A DNA stretch of 21,566 bases from Terana coerulea (Eukaryota; Basidiomycota; Agaricomycetes; Polyporales; Phanerochaetaceae), in NCBI GenBank assembly GCA_024811115.1, contig JAKOGH010000867.1, forward strand, positions 1-21,566. Reading direction: 5' to 3'. Positions 10,182 to 20,145 of this stretch are shown here, in pieces; position 1 is the first letter of the stretch, and every line of letters begins with the position of its first letter. The notes under the pieces were generated by a model that searched no databases, had not been told where the DNA came from, and worked only from the letters and a program-made list of their open reading frames with translations. The translations under genes were made by a program, and so were the position numbers.

Positions 10182-10300
10182 AAGGACAAAATCAAGCCAC
10201 TATGGTGCAGTTGTTAACCTTCTGGGTGAGTTAACTGAGGTGGTTCTGAGTTCAAGTCCATGTGTGTGCATTGTGTTTATGTTTTATAATTGTCCTTTTT
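10182..10300 (+). repeat. tRNA-derived, SINE-like unit with Pol III A and B boxes
   Basis: TGGTGCAGTTG at 10203-10213 fits the tRNA A-box consensus at every fixed position. AGTTCAAGTCC at 10249-10259 fits the B box at 10 of 11 positions. Their spacing of about 46 bases is tRNA-like. A run of five T at 10296-10300 could end Pol III transcription. The T-stem and acceptor stem do not pair well, so this is not a functional tRNA gene; a decayed tRNA or the head of a SINE fits better. The unit is framed by AAGGACAA at 10182-10189 and its reverse complement at 10290-10297. Confidence 0.5.
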
Positions 10301-10960
10301 AGCCCAACCCATTAACAAAAACATACAGAATGGATCAGTCACTCTTTTAGAGCTGTTATAATATTTAAAAGTGATTACAACTTGTTGTTCAATTGTGGCT
10401 GTCATATTTTTAAAAAATAGACAATCCAAACATAAGCAGCTCCTTTTGGCAGTTATATAGAGCTGTATTAACTCTAAAAGTGTAATGGTATAAGTATGTA
10501 TATTAGCTGATTAGCAAAAAAGCGAGGGAAAGAACTAAATTAGCTGAAAACAATATAATAATAAGGGTTTAAATAATAAATAAAAGCAATAGCAAAATAA
10601 GTGTCATAAGCTCTAAGTAATGTCGTAAATGTAGCACAAATAACAAGCAAATAAGTAAGAAGATAATGATAAACTATTGATAAAACATGAAATAGTGAGA
10701 AATTAGGCAAAAAGAAACTTGGTAAATAAGCTAATGAAAGCATGTAATAAGGCATTGGTAAGTGATGAAAAGTCAGTTAGGTGATAAAAAGCCACTAACA
10801 AGTAGTGGGTTATAATGTTAAAAGGCAAAAACTGTTTAGCAAGCTAATAGAGGTAAATTAGCTAAATGAGCTATATTTCAAAAAAGCATTTTCACAAAAA
10901 GTAGAAAAGAGCATAATAGACAACTTAGCACTAAAAAGAAGTATAAACCACAAATTAGAA
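10301..10960. other. AT-rich non-coding stretch
   Basis: It is strongly A/T-rich, with many scattered short words such as TTAGCTAA, AAGCTAAT and AATAAG. The only open frame is low-complexity (10540-10755 on minus, rich in Y/L/F) and has no motif. It forms the right arm of the repeat block. Confidence 0.55.
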
Positions 10961-11001
10961 GGAGGGGTTTTTCCAGATGGCCCATATATCAAAATAAGGT
11001 C

Positions 11002-11245
11002 TGTAGAAGTGCAGTGCATACAGCGGCGTACACTCCTACCGAGGCCTAGAGGAAGCTAGGATGGTTACTCACCTGTAGGTTGGTTGATACACACATTAGT
11101 GGGTTGAGAGTTGTAAGAGTCTTATTAGAGTATGGCACAGAGGGCTGCCTTATATACAATACAGAGTGGCTGTACTACAAACAGACACAAATAGATACCA
11201 GGATAATAGACAATAGGCATCGTCATGGTGGATCCTGGTAGAACA
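11002..11245 (-). repeat. Possible solo LTR or promoter-bearing repeat fragment
   Basis: Read on the minus strand this 244-base stretch starts TGTTCTACC and ends CTTCTACA, the TG...CA form of LTRs. In between lie a TATA-like TATATAAGG, an AATAAG poly(A)-like signal and a consensus splice donor (CAGGTGAGT), in that order. No flanking duplication, primer-binding site or second LTR is visible, so the call is weak. Confidence 0.27.
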
Positions 11246-11735
11246 ATAGAGAAGATGTGAGCAGAGCGCTTATGGCGTCTATCTGACTCAACAAGGTCTT
11301 GGGGACGGCGCGGGCACTGCGCATAACGTCGAGAACGGTAAGAGTGATGGTGTGCAGCACCCGAGAGGGTGCAAACGCGTAAGGGATAGGTACAAGTATG
11401 TGAGTGACCTATATACGCTACGAGTGGTGTCCGGGTGCAGTAAGCATAGTAACGGTACCTTAATAACACTAAAATACCGAAATCTGACACATTACAGTAA
11501 CAAGTTCCGCAAGACCTCTTACATAGTGCTACCGGTGTCATTCTATGCGTCGTCCTTGTCTGTCTCGCAGCGCGAGTCCCTCGGGAGCGTGGGAAACGAA
11601 CGACTGGAGACTTATTTGCGTCAGTTTGTATATTTCCTAGCCGTATTCGTGATCTCACTGGGGTACGTGGTCGCCTGGCTCGTTCATTGTCCATCACTTA
11701 ACCTCAGTAATTTCCAGGCTGTGTCATTGGTCTCC

Positions 11736-12189
11736 ATGTCGGATACAGTGGTTGTCACGGCGCCCGACGACTGTCAACTTGAAAAGCATGCTCCACTCCT
11801 GCCAGTCGTTCCTGCGCTAAGTGGACCGAATCCATCCATATTGCGACCATTCGAATTGCCGCAGAGGCTGTACAGGCTGGTGTATTTATGGACGTTGCAT
11901 GTTATGCCCGCGGCCGCGGCACTCAAGCGATATTGGGAAACGCGGCCGACAAACCCTACCTTCGACAGTGCGTTTACATATTGCCGTTCCCGGACAAGAC
12001 AGCCAGCTCAGTTCCATGACAAGAAGCCCTTGATAAACCTTAGTGCCCGCTGCTGCCCACGACTTCCAAAGTCCCTTCCTGTTCCGTACACTCCTTGTTG
12101 CATGGGTCCGTCTCGGTCTTCGAGCCGCTTCGGCCCGTCGACACAGCCGCGTTCGCCATCTCCAGAACGCCGCTCTGTGTGATTTATGA
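11736..12189 (+). CDS. Unidentified gene fragment (N-terminal part)
   Basis: An ATG at 11736 begins MSDTVVVTAPDDCQLEKH, followed by PSILRPFELPQRLYRLV and YLWTLHVMPAAAALKRYW. The frame stays open to 12182 but loses protein-like character after about 11960. From 12082 another frame reads FRTLLVAWVRLGLRAASA and stops at 12187-12189, which would fit an intron or a lost base in between. The first part looks like a short N-terminal leader and a hydrophobic or amphipathic helix, as in some fungal membrane-associated enzymes, but I cannot assign a family. It could be a decayed gene. Confidence 0.33.
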
Positions 12190-13154
12190 GATTTTTCATA
12201 TGGCTCCAAAGCACGACATATGCTTCTTACGAAGCTGACAAACGAGAGGCGCACGTTCGGGGTGCCTCTCTATATTGTCCACAAGTAATGCATGGTGGTT
12301 GCTTCAGCGTCCTTTACCGTTCAATCTGGCGAAGCGCGGTAGCATAAACTGGTGAGTACGCTGGCATGGCTAAGAGCGCTGCAGAAACAATGGGCTCTCA
12401 TTTTCAGATAGATCTTCCGGTTCAACAAGCCGATGAATGAGTCCAAGGGAGCAGGTGTGCCTCATCCTCTTAAGTGGGTGCTAGAATTTTCCGTTAAGCA
12501 TTTGGTAGACTTTTCGAGTGATCTACTGGTGACGTAGTAAGTTAAGGCCGTTCTGAGCCGCGGGGTACAGTGGGCTTCGCTGTTAGACATGGAGTATGAC
12601 TGGCTGCCCTGCGCGTTTACCGGAGGTGCCTTTTCCAGAGAAGTCTCAGACGCTCACCCTTTCCAAAGACACCCTTTACGTGGGAGCAGCTTCCAAGACC
12701 ACATTTCCATGCATGCTATGACCGAGTACGCCATGGACCGATGAAGCAGCTCGTTCACGGCTACATCTTAATACTATCAATCTCGCTACGATGGTCTGCG
12801 ACTTTGTAGGTTAAGTGAGTATTCCTGCCAACCTGATACACTGCGCACAGTTCACACTACTTACTGTCAAGCCCCTACCAGAAAAATCGAGAAGCAGCAG
12901 CTCCGAGTTGACGGGCGTGCGTGCCGTGCATGAGGTCTTCGATGCAGCGCGCTCGAAAGAAGTCGTGCCCTTACATCTCGAATTCGACACATTGAGTCGC
13001 TGGCGGGAACCTACTTCTGTGCCAGGCACAGTCGTTCCCTGTTTAGAATGCCACGTCCGTTATATGGACTAGATAGACTGTTAGCTCATACCGAGCTCGG
13101 TTGCCTCCCTCACTCCATCTACGAGCTCACTCTTTCGAGCAGCTGCTTTTTGTT
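12190..13154. other. Intergenic stretch with weak coding-like scraps
   Basis: At 12596-12730 (+) a short frame from an ATG reads SQTLTLSKDTLYVGAASKT. At about 12851-13069 (+) a frame reads KPLPEKSRSSSSELTGVRA and then EFDTLSRWREP. Both look protein-like, but no family or consistent exon chain could be established. From about 13097 the sequence matches the 60 bases upstream of DUF6534 copy 1. Confidence 0.28.
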
Positions 13155-15331
13155 ATGGCGTCTCCCCAAGCGACCTTCGCCGGCCCGCTCTTTGGAGGAT
13201 ATATGGTGTCGACATGCCTGAGTGCAATGTAAGCCGCGTTCTTTGCCTTTACGACGAACTTCTAGGTTGACCGCCTTCATTTCTTCCAGCTTTTACGGTG
13301 TCCTTTGTACTCAGTGCTACGTCTTTTTCCGACACTTTGAAAGAGACAATCGGCTGATGAAATACTCCGTACGCTCCACTTCTTGTCGAATGACCTAGCT
13401 CTCATACCTGAATGCCCTCGGAATTCTCAAGATCTGGACTCTGTTGTACGTGCACATAACCACGCTTACGGAAGAGCATCTGATGTCGGAGATAGGGGCT
13501 TCAACACGCTCCATCTCGTCTTCGCTTTGCAGGAAGCTACTGGCAAGTTTCGCTGTATGTGATAGTATGGTACCTGTCTACAGCTCGCTCTACTGCTAAG
13601 GTACACCGTTACGAACTGGGGACGCGTCGATCAGGTCACCGTATACAGCCCTTGGTGCGTGCCACACTACAGTTGCTGAAATCAGCCTGCAGCTCACAAA
13701 ACGCTCCTCACGCCACGTAGGATGACACCCGTGAGCTTCAACGTTTGTATAACTGTCATAGAATTCTTACGCAGACTTAGGCCATTATCATCGTCACTGT
13801 TAGTCTTTCGCCTTAGGAAGCTGTCGCAGAATTGATCAGTTCGCGATACAGGCATGCAGCAATGTGATAATTCAGGCGTAAGCGGTGCTTCCGCCGGTTG
13901 CGAGAAGCCTAACTGATCCTTCGCGGCTCGTGTAGCTGGTACATTCACCGCGTGGAAATTTGTATGTTGTCTTTTTTTCTGATGCTCTAAGAATACTGAG
14001 TTTGTCTCTTGATGCTCCTGGTAGTAAGCAACGGATGCCGCCCACTAGTTTGGATGCTAGTCAGTGTTGCTTCATGATCTATCCAATTTTATTGCTAATG
14101 TCAATTTTGCCACAAGGCTGGCTGTACGGCGGTCACGTGGGGTAGGTATAAGCTATTCTAGAGCGTCTGCTGAACTAACCACTCGGAGTTAGGTCTGACA
14201 ATGGGTATGCTTGCGTCTTCCCACCGATATATGTGGTATTTACCTTGCAATAACAGCCGTAGGAGGGGTTCTGTGAGTTGTATCTTACACCCTTGAGCAA
14301 ACAGCACCGCTGACAGTGGCATCTGGATAGTGCCAGTTTTCCTACGCTTGCTGGATACACTAAGGGCAACGTGAGTGATCAAGCTTGAAGAGCTGTTGTT
14401 TGCTCCTTATGAGGGCCTCCCATGTGTTATCTCACTGCACCATAGTGGCTCATATACACATCTCACTCGTTTGACGTTGTGACCAACGCATCGGTGGCAA
14501 TAACCCTTGGGTTCTACCTCCGAAGAAGCCGACGCGCAGCATTGATTCCGCGGTAAGTAACCTAAATCCGACGTTGCTGGTAGATATGTCTACTCACCCC
14601 ATTTGAACAGAACACGCTCCTTGCTCGATATGCTCGTAGTTTATACCATCAATACCGGTCTTTACGGGACGTGAGTAGTCTCAAGCCTCTGTCAGCAACA
14701 AGAAAAGCTCAACTCCGCACCTCAGCGTTATCCCTCTTGCTGTCGTGCTGTTCGTCAGTGGTACCCAATACTACAATTATTTCGCTAAACTGATGGCGAA
14801 TCTGTACTTACAGCGTTTCGCACAACCGGACAATTTGGTTTGCTTTGCCAGTAAGCGAGCGTGCCTGTGGCATGTTGAGAATAAAGCACTGAATTGTACA
14901 AGTCTTTATTCCCTACAGTGCATGTAAGTTTTCGTCGTACCTACCAACATATATCGGACCCTGAATGCTACCGCAGTGTACTCAAACACTTTGCTGGCAT
15001 CGTACGTAGCCGTATTGGCGATCTCTTCAGGCATATCGTCTAACCGCCGACTCTGATTTAGACTCAATGAGCGGGATTGGCATTCGTCTGACTCTAACAT
15101 CATGTCTATACCTCTTAGTCAGCTCGGAGTGAACACGGATCGATGCTCAGGAGCCCCGTCACTAGGAGGTCATAGTCAAGATAACTCGCTCGTAAGTCCC
15201 AATGCTGCTGTGAACATGCTGGCTACTCACTGCTGAGTATTTGACGAGCTCAGGCTGTCGATACTCCAAAATTGAAGAGCTCGCAAGTGATGATTGGCGT
15301 CTCTACCAAAGTCATCAGGACTGAGGTGTAG
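13155..15331 (+). CDS. DUF6534-type fungal multi-pass membrane protein, copy 2
   Basis: This is a paralogue of the gene at 60-2223, alignable along its whole length including introns. The start is ATG 13155-13157 (MASPQATFAGPLFGGYMVS), then after an intron FYGVLCTQCYVFFRHFERD in frame. Further blocks are WLIYTSHSFDVVTNASVA, GFYLRRSRRAALIPR, TRSLLDMLVVYTINTGLYG (before about 14670), SVIPLAVVLF, PDNLVCFA (about 14830-14850) and VYSNTLLA. The C-terminus is VMIGVSTKVIRTEV, ending at TAG 15329-15331. The DUF6534 signature is clear; the molecular function is unknown. Several middle exons (13380-13560 and 13800-14440) could not be resolved, so I cannot say whether the reading frame is fully intact. 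Copies 1 and 2 differ largely at synonymous positions in the blocks I compared. Confidence 0.74.
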
Positions 15332-17455
15332 AGATGATTGCGCCGGAACATCGGTTAGGGAATGCAGAAGTGTATCTCAGGGCTGTTTAGGCTAAGAAGG
15401 GGCGGGCTCGACGTGACCTTCTTGTACAGATAGTTAACCGCAGGTCATGCTCAAAGCTGACTTTCTCGTATGCAATGATTTCAGCCAACCGAGCTGGGGT
15501 ACATCTGCGAAAGGGCGAAGCAGTAAACTCGGATATGGCGTGTAACGGTGATGCTCTGCGTAGTATGAGACACGGAGCTATTGCAAGGAGATCAGAGCGA
15601 GAGACAAGATGAAGAACGGGCTTTATCTAGGCGCCCAGATCACGATTGAGTTTCGTAATCATGACGTCGACCACCAACTCGCTGGAAAACATACACACTG
15701 TGACACACACAGACTGCACTGTATATCCATTCGACGACCTACTATTACGACAGCTGGTGCTTCTGTATCTGTGAATGAAGGCTATCACTACAAACTTGCC
15801 AGAGGGTCCGCAACATCACCCCACAAGTCGCTGTAATTTCCGGACGCTCGGCGTCCCTCGAAGACTACGTTGACTGCAGGGAGTTTTGGGAATTCTGTGC
15901 GTTTGCGGATAGCAGCCATAGAGGAATGGGTAGAGGTGCGTGGCTTTAAGGTCTTTGGAATGTAGTAGCTCACTGTAATATAGATTGTTCTCCGATACTA
16001 TCCCTCGGAAAGCTCTACGGAAATCTGACGTGTGAAAAGCAGAGCTCTTGAAGACACCAACGGCGGCACTGAGAGTCTCCTCAAAGTCATCATGCTTAGG
16101 AAGAGCGTTGAATGGACAACGATTTATTGCGCCGACGTCAAGTCTCGACCGCTTTGAGACTGGCAAGGCGACCACCGTCCTCAGTTTCTTCAGTTTCGCA
16201 TGAACACCGAGCGTCTCCCCGCCGTTCGTCACCAGCGAAACCTGGTCTTGCACTCGTTAGACCTCAGCTTGTACGCTCTCCTTATCATTTCACTATGACC
16301 CACCGTGTTTATTACCGGTGTTTACGCGGACGACGCCCGGTGCGCTCAGCTCAACGTCACTCCCACCAGGTCAACAAGGACTATGAGACGCGAAAAAGTA
16401 CGCCTCCATTCGCTTTGCAAGTCGTCAAGCTCCTCGAACTTTTCGACCTCAAGAATATGCCATGGGAAGATCGGCTGTATTCAGAACAAGCCAAGACTTC
16501 TACCCTCCAGCGGCAAGCATCCGAGTCCTAGTCAAAGCTCGGTAAACCACGGGATGCATCGTTTCTAAGACGCTTGTTGGATTCCCCATGCAAGACATCG
16601 GAGTTCGGTTCGACGGTTCGACGGGGTACGTCGCGCAACTTCTTGAAGTCTTGAAAGTCACTGACCCGCGCAGCTTTTAGCTCTGGTCGAGAAACGGGTA
16701 GATACACCAGCGCCCCGCCTGTTAGGAAGTCGAACGCTGCGGTCAGCTAGCCGAAGTACATCTGCCAGGAGTCTTCTGATACTTGGCCATGCACCCACAG
16801 ATCTATCAGACCGGAGTCAGGAGGTGGGAAATGAAGCAGTGGCGTCCGAGGAGGACGGGGAACGGGCAGAAGCTGGGAACCACAGAGACCTCGTAAGTTA
16901 CGGGTACTGCTGTCTTTTCCGTCGCACTTCGTGTGCATTATGATTAATTTGAACACGGTAGAATATACGGAGGCGTTGACAATAGTGTCAGGCATTTCGA
17001 TGGGCCGCGTAATGGTCGGATGCGGTATTAGCCTGGTGCAAGCTCAACGACTTCATACACCCTTAAACTTACGGTGGCCGTTAACCGCGGTGTGCGATGA
17101 CAACTCAGAACGAGATCCCAGCGATCTGCGCGAAACTCCTCTTCCGGCCTCCTCATGACCATGGCCTCAATGTTCTCGTGCACCCGAGCTTTGGGGTCAC
17201 CTCCTTCGCGAAGTAACCGCCTATTGTTCCGGCTACATGCTTCCGCATCTGCCAAGCCCAGTATGGGCTCGGCCTTCCCGCGTGCACATTCGTCCATGCT
17301 GCCCTTTCTGGTGTGTGTTGTGGTTAATTGCTCATTCATACGTGCTGACGTGACTCTACAGCGGCCTTCCGAACGAGCTCATATACTGCGACTTTGTCCA
17401 GTCTTCCAGGATGACGCTCGACTTTGGCCGACAAGTCCATACAATTTGTAGTGTC
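15332..17455. other. Stretch without a recognised gene
   Basis: The region after the DUF6534 stop is weakly similar to 2224-2330 and then becomes unique. Open frames worth noting are 15816-16253 on minus, 16112-16531 on plus (contains LQVVKLLELFDLKNMPWED), 16747-16995 on minus (contains PLLHFPPPDSGLIDLWVHG) and 17028-17339 on minus (contains RRPEEEFRADRWDLV). None shows a diagnostic motif or a coherent exon series. Compared with copy 1, the DUF6534 and FAD2 genes lie farther apart here (about 2.1 kb against 0.85 kb). Confidence 0.3.
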
Positions 17456-19197
17456 ATGTCCGCTGTTCCCCACCTACTCCACATGAAACGGAGGTTATGG
17501 ACTGCCTTGCTGTCCCGCTTGACGAGCAAGTCTCTACAAAACCGTTTGAGCCTCTACTGTGGTATGTAGCCACATTATCGTAGCCTCTATTATCATATAC
17601 TTATTCACTGCTGTTATCTAGGTCGATAGAGGACATTCGTGATGCAATACCCGCCCGTCTCTTCAAGCGGGACACCACTCGCGGCCTCCTGTATCTCCTC
17701 AGAGATGCTGCGATGGCAGCAACGGCCGGGTACCTCGCCACACACATCGACTTGCTTCCGACATACTCGCCGGCTGCGAATCGGCTCGGCTTCCTAGGCT
17801 CCGAAATGCTCCGGTGGAGCTTGTGGCTGGTTTAGTACGTTTGCGGACTGTGCTCCACATGTGCTGTGCGCTCAACGATCCTTGCTCTGCAGCTGGTGGT
17901 TCCAGGGACTTATTTTCACCGGAATATGGGTTATCGGACATGAGGTCAGTTGACTAGTATGGTTTCATCTCGCGAAGCATCGCTCAAGCTTTGAACCCTG
18001 CTGAAGTGCGGACACGGAGCGTTCTCGGAGAACAAGCGTGTCTGCGACGTTGTAGGCTTTGTAGGTCGCGGCTCTCTACCTCTGAACTTCGCTGACTATT
18101 TCCCGTAGTTGACGCACACGGCTCTGTGGACGCCTTACTTCAGCTGGAAGATATCGCACCATCGCCACCACAGCACTCATGCGTCTATGGAGCGCGACGA
18201 GGTATACGTGCCCTGGACGAGAAGTGAGCTGAATCTCCTGACGAGGCACACGGTCCGGTCGATTACGCGGAGTACTTTGGAGACACGCCCATATACACCC
18301 TGTTCCAGCTCGTGAGGCAACAGCTGCTGGCGTTTCCGGCATATCTCTGTGAGCCGTCTGTCTGTTTCATAAATATTTATGTGCAAGGTGCTAACTCTCT
18401 TGGAAGTATGCAACGTCTCTGGCCAGCGCGGTTACCCGAAGTATACAACCATTTTGACCGTAAGTTTCTGCCTTGTGTCCGGTGTTAAACACGGTGTATA
18501 TTAATGCGTACCCGGGCCATTGCTTAGCAAGTTCTGTGATTTTCACGAAGACGCAGCGCGACGTCGTCATTGCATCCAACCTCGGAATCCTAGGTGCATG
18601 ATATACACATTGCGGCTTGCGATTGCCGTGTGGGGATTGGCAGACGTGGTGAAGTACTACGGCATCCCCTGGCTGTGCGTGAACCACTGGTTCGTCATGA
18701 TCACGTACTTGCACCACACCGACCCCATGCTCCCGCACTACCGAAGCGGGGCGTGGACGTATGCGCGTGGGGCCGCTGCCACCATGGATCGCGAATTCCT
18801 CGGCCGGATGGGCGACTTCTTCCTGCACGGCGTCGCCCACTTCCATGTCATCCACCACTTCTTCCCGAAGATGCCTTTCTGTGCGTCCTGTGTACCCCCA
18901 ATGTGTCTTTGAAAAGCGCTGACGATGATGCAGACCATGGTCCGGAGGCGACAGAGCGCTTGAAGGAGTTCATCGGAGACCATTACCACTGTTCTTCCAA
19001 GCCCGTCTTCCAAGCGCTCTGGGATAATTACAATGACTGCCAGTTTGTTGAGGATGTCGGTAGGTGCAGTCGTTCGAGCAGTTTTCCGTGTAGCGACTCA
19101 CGCGAGTTGGTCCTCAGGAAGCATTCTATTTTACCGTAATAAACAGGGCAAGGCAGCCAGGGTCGTCGACGAGCACTTCGCTGAGAAAGTTAGATGA
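17456..19197 (+). CDS. FAD2: FAD2-like fatty-acid desaturase (delta-12 type), copy 2, nine exons, four 1-base gaps
   Basis: The predicted role is the same as for copy 1. Exons are 17456-17561, 17622-17834, 17893-17944, 18007-18060, 18109-18348, 18407-18459, 18528-18880, 18934-19059 and 19118-19197. Every intron (48-68 bases) has GT...AG borders, and all exon junctions fall at the same codons as in copy 1. Histidine boxes are HECGH (across intron 3), HHRHH ([18 protein letters not shown]) and HVIHH ([14 protein letters not shown]). The end reads [17 protein letters not shown], and the stop is 19195-19197. The exons sum to 1277 nt; restoring one base at each of four sites gives 1281 nt (426 aa). 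The sites are the CCCC at 17468-17471, CC at 18237-18238, AA at 18447-18448 and GC at about 18597. Without those bases the frame breaks from the fourth or fifth codon on. Delta-12 activity is inferred from family resemblance. Confidence 0.93.
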
Positions 19198-20145
19198 GGG
19201 GGCCTGCGCCAGAAGTGCTTAAGTTTTTCGCAGTCGGCTAATGCACAAGCGTCTTTGGATCAATTGCTGTTGGTGCAAACCATTGTTGATCAACACCTTC
19301 GCGAAAACAGCAGTTTCTCGGTCGGTGATCTCAGAGCGCACCGCCGAACGCTATCCATCTGAAGCTGCTAAAAGGGATGTTAAATTTACAGGCTGTCGAT
19401 TTCCTACGCCCAGGCGTGCGTTCACGACGACCCGGCATGTTGCTATCTTCCTCTGAGTGTCCGTCGAAGTGGGAAGCAGAAACTACGCCGCGTCGAGCGG
19501 CGGCGGCGGCCGGCACGGACGGACGGAGCGGTGAGAGCCAATCATCACCGCAGGATGTTGCCGCGCAGCTCGCTCAGGTGCCACAAAGTTCTTGTCCAGA
19601 TCAAGTCACATACATACAGTCCGGGGCTCGCTTCTCTTCTGGTGCTGCCGCACACATGACTGCCCGACGCCGTGTATTGGAATTGGTAGGCGCGCCATGC
19701 GGGGTAGTCTGTGCATCTAGGAACGATGGAGATGGTCACACCTGGGCCTACTAAGGACTCCTGAGAATGGCCGCGTCACCGTTCGTGGCCCGCTGAGCGC
19801 GGCCGTGCACTCGACGGTGTGTCCCCGCTTCCTTCTCTCGTCGCAAACTCGACATCAGAACCTCCTCCCCATGTCAGAACCGCAGTCCAGTCGCAACAGA
19901 CCGCCTGGCCAGCACCAGCGAAGAGCGGGCTGGGCAAGAGTTGTCCTGTTTGGTGACATGCAGGATAGCACACACATCAGGCCCAAGCCTTGGGTGATAA
20001 GCTTTGTTGCAAACAGCAAAGCTTGAGGAACCCATGATCAGGACAGCACGTGCGAACCTTCCGACTGCGTCCTCGCATTAAACCGTACATTTCGTACACG
20101 CCCCTTGCGCAGGACCTTGTGCTGCGCTACCCTACTTGCTTTGCA
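19198..20145. other. Intergenic region between FAD2 copy 2 and the Mpo1-like gene
   Basis: No gene is recognised. It contains a CpG-rich (CGG)-type run near 19497-19515 and a small perfect hairpin at 19999-20024 (AAGCTTTG, 10-base loop, CAAAGCTT). The longest frame, 19377-19754 on plus, is rich in S/R/A and has no motif. The promoter of the downstream gene should lie here. Confidence 0.4.

Larger units (their letters stand above)
7832..10980. mobile_element. Repeat-rich block bounded by an imperfect ~20-base inverted repeat
   Basis: The left end reads CCATCTGAAAAACCCCCTAC. The right end, read on the other strand, is CCATCTGGAAAAACCCCTCC: a match over about 20 bases with one gap and a few mismatches. 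The block begins exactly where FAD2 copy 3 stops. Inside are an AT-rich left flank (7840-8280), a GC-rich tandem array, a nested hAT element, a tRNA-like unit and an AT-rich right part. I could not find a target-site duplication or a transposase or reverse transcriptase frame. It is either a non-autonomous composite element or nested repeats whose ends resemble each other by chance. Confidence 0.42.

Noticed and set aside
10182..10300. Functional tRNA gene
   Set aside because: A and B boxes are present but the T-stem and acceptor stem do not pair, so it is listed only as a SINE-like repeat.
11125..11697. 190-codon frame on minus
   Set aside because: It crosses the LTR-like segment and overlaps a more protein-like plus frame; composition and lack of motifs suggest chance.
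17028..17339. Possible cytochrome P450 remnant (RRPEEEFRADRWD on minus)
   Set aside because: It resembles the region before the heme loop, but no heme-binding cysteine motif, I-helix or EXXR follows in any frame.
19999..20024. Hairpin as a terminator
   Set aside because: A bacterial-type terminator has no meaning in a fungal intergenic region, and the stem is only 8 base pairs.
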